Source: Treponema denticola (lineage in GTDB: Bacteria; Spirochaetota; Spirochaetia; Treponematales; Treponemataceae). From it: a stretch of DNA of 64,000 nucleotides. Under the pieces are notes generated by a model. It saw only the letters and a program-made list of their open reading frames with translations, had not been told where the DNA came from and did no database searches. The stretch's first letter is position 1; the number at the start of each line of letters is the position of its first letter. The stretch spans positions 620,001 through 684,000 of the forward strand of contig NZ_CP038800.1 of assembly GCF_024400535.1 (NCBI RefSeq), written 5' to 3'. The translations under genes and the position numbers were made by a program. Shown one piece after another: positions 60,385 to 64,000 of this stretch.

Positions 60385-62155
60385 AATTTCAAAATTTTTT
60401 CCTTACCTTTTTGTTCACTTTTTACTTGGTCTGGCTGCTGCCTTTGCTTATGTTTTTTTTATGCCTATAAAGGAAACCGTTCTGCCGGTATTTTTATTTT
60501 CATGGAAAATTCGTGAATCGATCTTATTGTTTATTTTTTATTTTCCCTTTATCTATACATCAGCTTTGATTTTTGCCTACCCTATTATTTTCGGAAAATT
60601 CGGACCTGCAAAAATGCAGAGGCGGTCATCCGCTATGATTCGCTTTATTCAGCATTTTTTTAATTTTTCTCTTGCCGTTTTATCTTTTTATGTAGTTTTG
60701 GCTGAAGCCGTTAAACCTATTTTAATGGAGAACCAATCGCGAGCCGTTTATCAAGCTCTTACACATAAAGAATATACTGAACTTGCAAAAGAAGCCTATG
60801 ACAGGAATGACTATGGCCAAGCCGGAGATCATATCGGAAGGGCTTTAAGCATATGGCCCCAGTCGGAAGAAGCCATGAAGGTGAATGAAGAGATTAAGAT
60901 TGCCAAAGAAAAACTTTCCATTGATAACACCGATTCTGTTTTAAGAAAAAATATCTCAGAGGTAGATAATATAAGCATGACTGCAGAAGCTGCCTTAAAA
61001 AAAGCGGAAAGAGCCGCTCTCGCATTCGATTTTTATACGGCTCACTATTATGCAAAACTTGCTATGCAAACTTTTCAGGACGGAGATCCTTTAAAAATTG
61101 ATGCAGAAAATCTTGCGGTACGGGCTTGGGCCGAGGTTGAAAAAGGTTTGACTTCATATAAAGATGCTCCCTCTATTGCCTTATATAAAAGTAAAAAGTC
61201 TGCCTATGAAGCTTTACAGAGGGGAGATTATATAAGAGCTTATTATTCTTTCTTACAAATTGATTCGTCTATGCGGGCTTTAAATCCCGATAAAAAAGAT
61301 CCTGAGGTTGAACGGTTTTTAAATCTATCTAGGATTGAGCTTGAAAAAAAAGTCTTTTTTACCGATGAGCTTAAAAATATTCCCAACTTTATAATGAGGG
61401 GGGACATAAGTTTTACTGTCGGAGAGCATAGCCATGAATATGCCGGAATAAAAGTACACGGTATCTCTCATGGAAGCTCTACTTTACGTAATGAAATATA
61501 TCTTATGAATGTTTTATATACACGTTTAGGGATATCCAATGCCGAAAAATGGTCTATAATTATTCCTTATGCAAAACTTATAGAAGTTGTAGACGATGAA
61601 GGAAAAAACAGGTTAATGCTTCAGATTTGTTCGGTTGATAGATATTCTGAAGAAAATACCGTTTACCCCAAGGTTTTGACCGGAGAACTTCCAGGGGAAA
61701 ATGTTCATAATATTTTACTTCCCATGACCATGGCTGATTTTATTTTAATTGAAAAGTCTGTGAGCGGACCTTCGGCTATGAAGATATCGGATTTGTACTA
61801 TTTTAGTTTGATAGCCGAAAAGTACGGTTTAAAAAAAGAAGCCTATTTGAGCGAGGTACTATACCGTTTGACTGAACCTCTTTTATTATTGATAGTTTCT
61901 TTACTTGTGCTTATATTGGCTTGGCGCTTTAGAGTTTCGCCGGGCAGGCGGTTAAATAAAAGCTTATTTTTATTTTCACCCCTTTGTCCGTTTTTGTCTT
62001 ATATTTTAATGGAAACTCTTAGATATGTTTTTAAACTACAAATTGCATTTTTTGTTTGTTTGACGCCGCGGTATGTATCTCTTATAGTTTTTAGCGTGCC
62101 TATCATAGCCCTTATTTTTTTGATTATTACGCTTCTTTATCAGCGTTCGGAGTAA
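60377..62155 (+). CDS. Large membrane protein with TPR-like periplasmic part, unknown function
   Basis: 592 residues from ATG 60377 (GAGGGGG upstream). Three spans in residues 1-120, then about 350 soluble residues, and three to four spans in the last 120. The soluble part begins with a TPR-like helical pair (EYTELAKEAYDRNDYGQAGDH) and two later helical repeats (ALKKAERAALAFDFYTAHYY, SAYEALQRGDYIRAYYSFLQ); a beta-rich domain follows (MRGDISFTVGEHSHEYAGIKV). Such a layout suggests an envelope assembly or scaffold role, but there is no motif to name. Translationally coupled to the gene before it. The 72 nt to the converging antiporter hold no clear terminator. Confidence 0.6.
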   Translation: MHKISKFFPYLFVHFLLGLAAAFAYVFFMPIKETVLPVFLFSWKIRESILLFIFYFPFIYTSALIFAYPIIFGKFGPAKMQRRSSAMIRFIQHFFNFSLAVLSFYVVLAEAVKPILMENQSRAVYQALTHKEYTELAKEAYDRNDYGQAGDHIGRALSIWPQSEEAMKVNEEIKIAKEKLSIDNTDSVLRKNISEVDNISMTAEAALKKAERAALAFDFYTAHYYAKLAMQTFQDGDPLKIDAENLAVRAWAEVEKGLTSYKDAPSIALYKSKKSAYEALQRGDYIRAYYSFLQIDSSMRALNPDKKDPEVERFLNLSRIELEKKVFFTDELKNIPNFIMRGDISFTVGEHSHEYAGIKVHGISHGSSTLRNEIYLMNVLYTRLGISNAEKWSIIIPYAKLIEVVDDEGKNRLMLQICSVDRYSEENTVYPKVLTGELPGENVHNILLPMTMADFILIEKSVSGPSAMKISDLYYFSLIAEKYGLKKEAYLSEVLYRLTEPLLLLIVSLLVLILAWRFRVSPGRRLNKSLFLFSPLCPFLSYILMETLRYVFKLQIAFFVCLTPRYVSLIVFSVPIIALIFLIITLLYQRSE

Positions 62156-62227
62156 AATGTCTGATAAGTTTGCTTTGCGTTTTTTTAAATAGCTTTTGTA
62201 AAGCTTGAGGCATGCCGGCAGCCGAAG

Positions 62228-63463
62228 TTATGTCTTCTGTTTAAGTTGTTTAGGATCGATTGCTCCGGCACGTATTAAGGCAATTTTTGCAGTTACCGGT
62301 CCCAAGAGTTCATATAATACCGATGATGCCAGTATGATATTAAATAAAATCAAACCTTCTTTCTCAGGTAACAGCATTTTTCCCATAAAAGCGAGGCCTA
62401 TCGCAACACCGGCTTGCGGCATTAAGGCAAACCCCATATTGTTTGTAATCTTTTTATCGATTGATAACATTTTACATGATGCAAAGGCTCCGATATATTT
62501 TCCTATAATACGGATGACAAAATAAGCAACGCCTATGATGCCTGCAGTCACAATGATACTTAAATCCATATTCATACCGGAAATAATAAAAAAACTACTC
62601 ATAACCGGCGGGGAAAAACTGTTCATTTGCTCAAATAATTTTTTATCGTTTGTACGGTTATAATAAACGGCTCCGCACACCATACAGGCAAGAAGCGGAC
62701 TCACCTTATAATACGAGCACACTCCCGAAATAAAAAACAGAAATGCGACTGCCAATATCAATCTATTATCAAAGCTTCTTTTTTCAGTTATCATAAATTC
62801 CATACACAGAGCAGTAAAATAGCCTAAAATCAGCACCGCAGCATTTAGTCCGATCGGTTTTATAATACTCATAATATTGAAACCGTTGCTTTCCTGCGCA
62901 TTAACCACTGCAACCATTATACTGAATACAAAAAGACATACGACATCGTCAAAAGCGGTAATCCGTAACAATAAATCAACAAAGTGCCCTTTGCCGTTGT
63001 ATTCTTTTATCGTCATGATGGTGCTTGCCGGAGCCGTAGCTGTTGCAATTGCACCAAGCAAAAAAGGAAAAGAAAGTTCCATTTTAAATACGAAAAGCAT
63101 GGAGAGTGTAACCAGCAAACCCGCAAGCAGCGATTCGCACAGAGTAATAAATATGATATTCCGTATCTCTTTTTTATCGTTGCTGCGTTTAAAATACCGC
63201 CCCATATCAAAAGCGATAAAACTGAGCGCAATAATGGAAATAACGTCCAAATTTATAATAAACCGCCGGTGAATAAGATGCAGCCCGCTTGGGCCTATAA
63301 TAATTCCGGCCAAAATATAACCGCTAACCTTAGGCAGCTGTATCTTTTTTGTAAAACGTGTTACAAAAAAACCGCTTATCAGTATCAATGCAAACGAGAT
63401 GAGGATTGTAGTGGGTAAATCAAGGTCTGCAACTATATTATAAATAAAATCCAATATATTCAT
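62228..63463 (-). CDS. Cation:proton antiporter, CPA2/Kef type
   Basis: 411 residues with twelve to thirteen spans. The CPA2 marks are QLPKVSGYILAGIIIGPSGL near residue 50, the discontinuous helix GAIATATAPASTIMTIKEYNG and the ion-binding pair in RITAFDDVVCLFVFSIMV. It exchanges Na+ or K+ for H+. There is no C-terminal RCK/TrkA-N nucleotide-binding domain, so it is a bare transport unit. Beginning of the gene lacks a well placed ribosome site (GGAGG is about 25 nt away). Ends short of the converging membrane-protein gene. Confidence 0.88.
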   Translation of the reverse strand: MNILDFIYNIVADLDLPTTILISFALILISGFFVTRFTKKIQLPKVSGYILAGIIIGPSGLHLIHRRFIINLDVISIIALSFIAFDMGRYFKRSNDKKEIRNIIFITLCESLLAGLLVTLSMLFVFKMELSFPFLLGAIATATAPASTIMTIKEYNGKGHFVDLLLRITAFDDVVCLFVFSIMVAVVNAQESNGFNIMSIIKPIGLNAAVLILGYFTALCMEFMITEKRSFDNRLILAVAFLFFISGVCSYYKVSPLLACMVCGAVYYNRTNDKKLFEQMNSFSPPVMSSFFIISGMNMDLSIIVTAGIIGVAYFVIRIIGKYIGAFASCKMLSIDKKITNNMGFALMPQAGVAIGLAFMGKMLLPEKEGLILFNIILASSVLYELLGPVTAKIALIRAGAIDPKQLKQKT

Positions 63464-63624
63464 ATCAATTAATAAGTATACGGCATACCTCCATGGAATA
63501 CAAGAGGGCCGTTTTATTAGACTTATTATACTTGAATTAAATTTTTACGTGATGTAATAAGGGTCCTTACAATTCTTTCAAAACTATGATAGAATACCGA
63601 ATATAATTTTAGGGAGGCTTTAAA

Positions 63625-64000
63625 ATGTCTTTATTGTTTTCTAGTTTTAAAATTAAAAATATAGAGCTTAACACAAAATTGGTAATGCCTCCTATGGCTT
63701 CCGAAAAGGCCGATGCCGGCGGAATTGTGAGCCAAGCCCTTTGCGATTATTATGATGAAAAAACTAAAGGCTTTTATGTGGGGCTTGTAATAATAGAACA
63801 CTCTTATGTCAGCCCCGAGGGAAAGGCCAGTACAGGACAGCTTTCTATCTCGGATGATTCTACAATAGAAGGTTTTAAAAAACTGGCTTCCGTTCTGCAT
63901 AAAAACGGATCAAAAGTTATTGCCCAGATCTCTCATGCCGGAGCGGCAGCTCATCACGAGATAACCGGGTATGACGTGTTAAGTTCAAGTTCAGTTATGA
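63625..64000 (+). CDS. NADH:flavin oxidoreductase, Old Yellow Enzyme family, 3' end outside window
   Basis: The first 125 codons of a gene cut by the window edge. AGGGAGG precedes ATG 63625. The start (SLLFSSFKIKNIELNTKLVM, then PPMASEKADAGG) and the block KVIAQISHAGAAAH are those of FMN-dependent Old Yellow Enzyme proteins, where the latter holds FMN and substrate contacts. Family members reduce enoate or similar double bonds, or in the larger forms dienoyl-CoA and trimethylamine. Whether this is the short or long type cannot be told. A -10-like TAGAAT lies upstream near 63590. Confidence 0.88.
   Translation, partial: MSLLFSSFKIKNIELNTKLVMPPMASEKADAGGIVSQALCDYYDEKTKGFYVGLVIIEHSYVSPEGKASTGQLSISDDSTIEGFKKLASVLHKNGSKVIAQISHAGAAAHHEITGYDVLSSSSVM

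Noticed and set aside
1-64000. CRISPR array, rRNA operon, prophage, replication origin
   Set aside because: No regularly spaced repeats, no 16S/23S-like stretches, no phage structural genes and no DnaA-box cluster were noticed on reading both strands.

Overview
The window looks like a chromosomal segment of an oral treponeme, closest in character to Treponema denticola. This rests on gene content rather than a database match: low GC, a CheR/CheB pair, two large chemotaxis receptors including a 7TMR-DISM hybrid, a membrane pyrophosphatase, urocanate hydratase with HutD, a spirochaete-type PUR-domain protein (BpuR-like), relaxed spirochaetal lipoboxes, and large GGDEF signalling proteins. tRNA genes lack an encoded CCA.

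Layout. 1-1.1 kb: an LptC-like/LptA-like pair (minus; lptA cut by the window edge). 1.2-3.2 kb: cheR-cheB. 3.2-5.1 kb: a META-like lipoprotein, tRNA-Ala and a PTS_EIIC_2 permease. 5.1-10.6 kb (minus): hppA, then the lolA-rodZ-like-rimO operon. 10.7-12.9 kb: a dCache chemoreceptor with a start-frame anomaly. 13-18.9 kb: hutU (minus), opposite pgi-engB-hutD-rluA-like. 19-21.6 kb: an accessory patch with an ABC exporter, a coding remnant and a RHH/PIN toxin-antitoxin pair with a palindromic operator. 21.7-23.7 kb: recG. 23.8-34.5 kb: two tandem proteins of about 1,770 residues sharing a pseudokinase - AAA ATPase - TPR-like - GAF-like - GGDEF - GAF-like plan. 34.5-34.7 kb: tRNA-Pro and tRNA-Asp. 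34.8-40.4 kb: C69 dipeptidase, the 7TMR-DISM receptor and dnaX, which carries an A10 slippage site. 40.6-48.1 kb: an EEP phosphohydrolase lipoprotein, tRNA-Leu, proS, an unknown secreted protein, an acyltransferase, a thioesterase, a ZnuA-like protein and a DUF1361 protein. 48.1-48.2 kb: a stand-alone small RNA. 48.3-54.9 kb: pepD, a DUF6922/AbiEii pair, a FecBCD-type ABC operon and tyrS. 54.9-56.3 kb: an ISAs1-like insertion sequence and tRNA-Leu(CAG). 56.3-64 kb: mgtC, a phosphosugar mutase, a PUR-domain protein, two membrane proteins, a CPA2 antiporter and the start of an Old Yellow Enzyme gene.

The most notable unexplained signals are: (a) a hairpin cassette seen three times in 5' leaders (before proS, the thioesterase and the PUR gene), each flanked by a duplicated Shine-Dalgarno segment; (b) the tandem diguanylate cyclase giants with degenerate kinase domains and no I-site; (c) a dnaX A10 tract where a one-base slip gives a 451-residue gamma-like product; (d) an orphan small RNA with its own promoter and terminator; and (e) several housekeeping genes whose promoters place +1 at or next to the start codon. 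No CRISPR array, rRNA or prophage was seen. Coordinates were worked out by hand; functional calls come from motif recognition, not searches.
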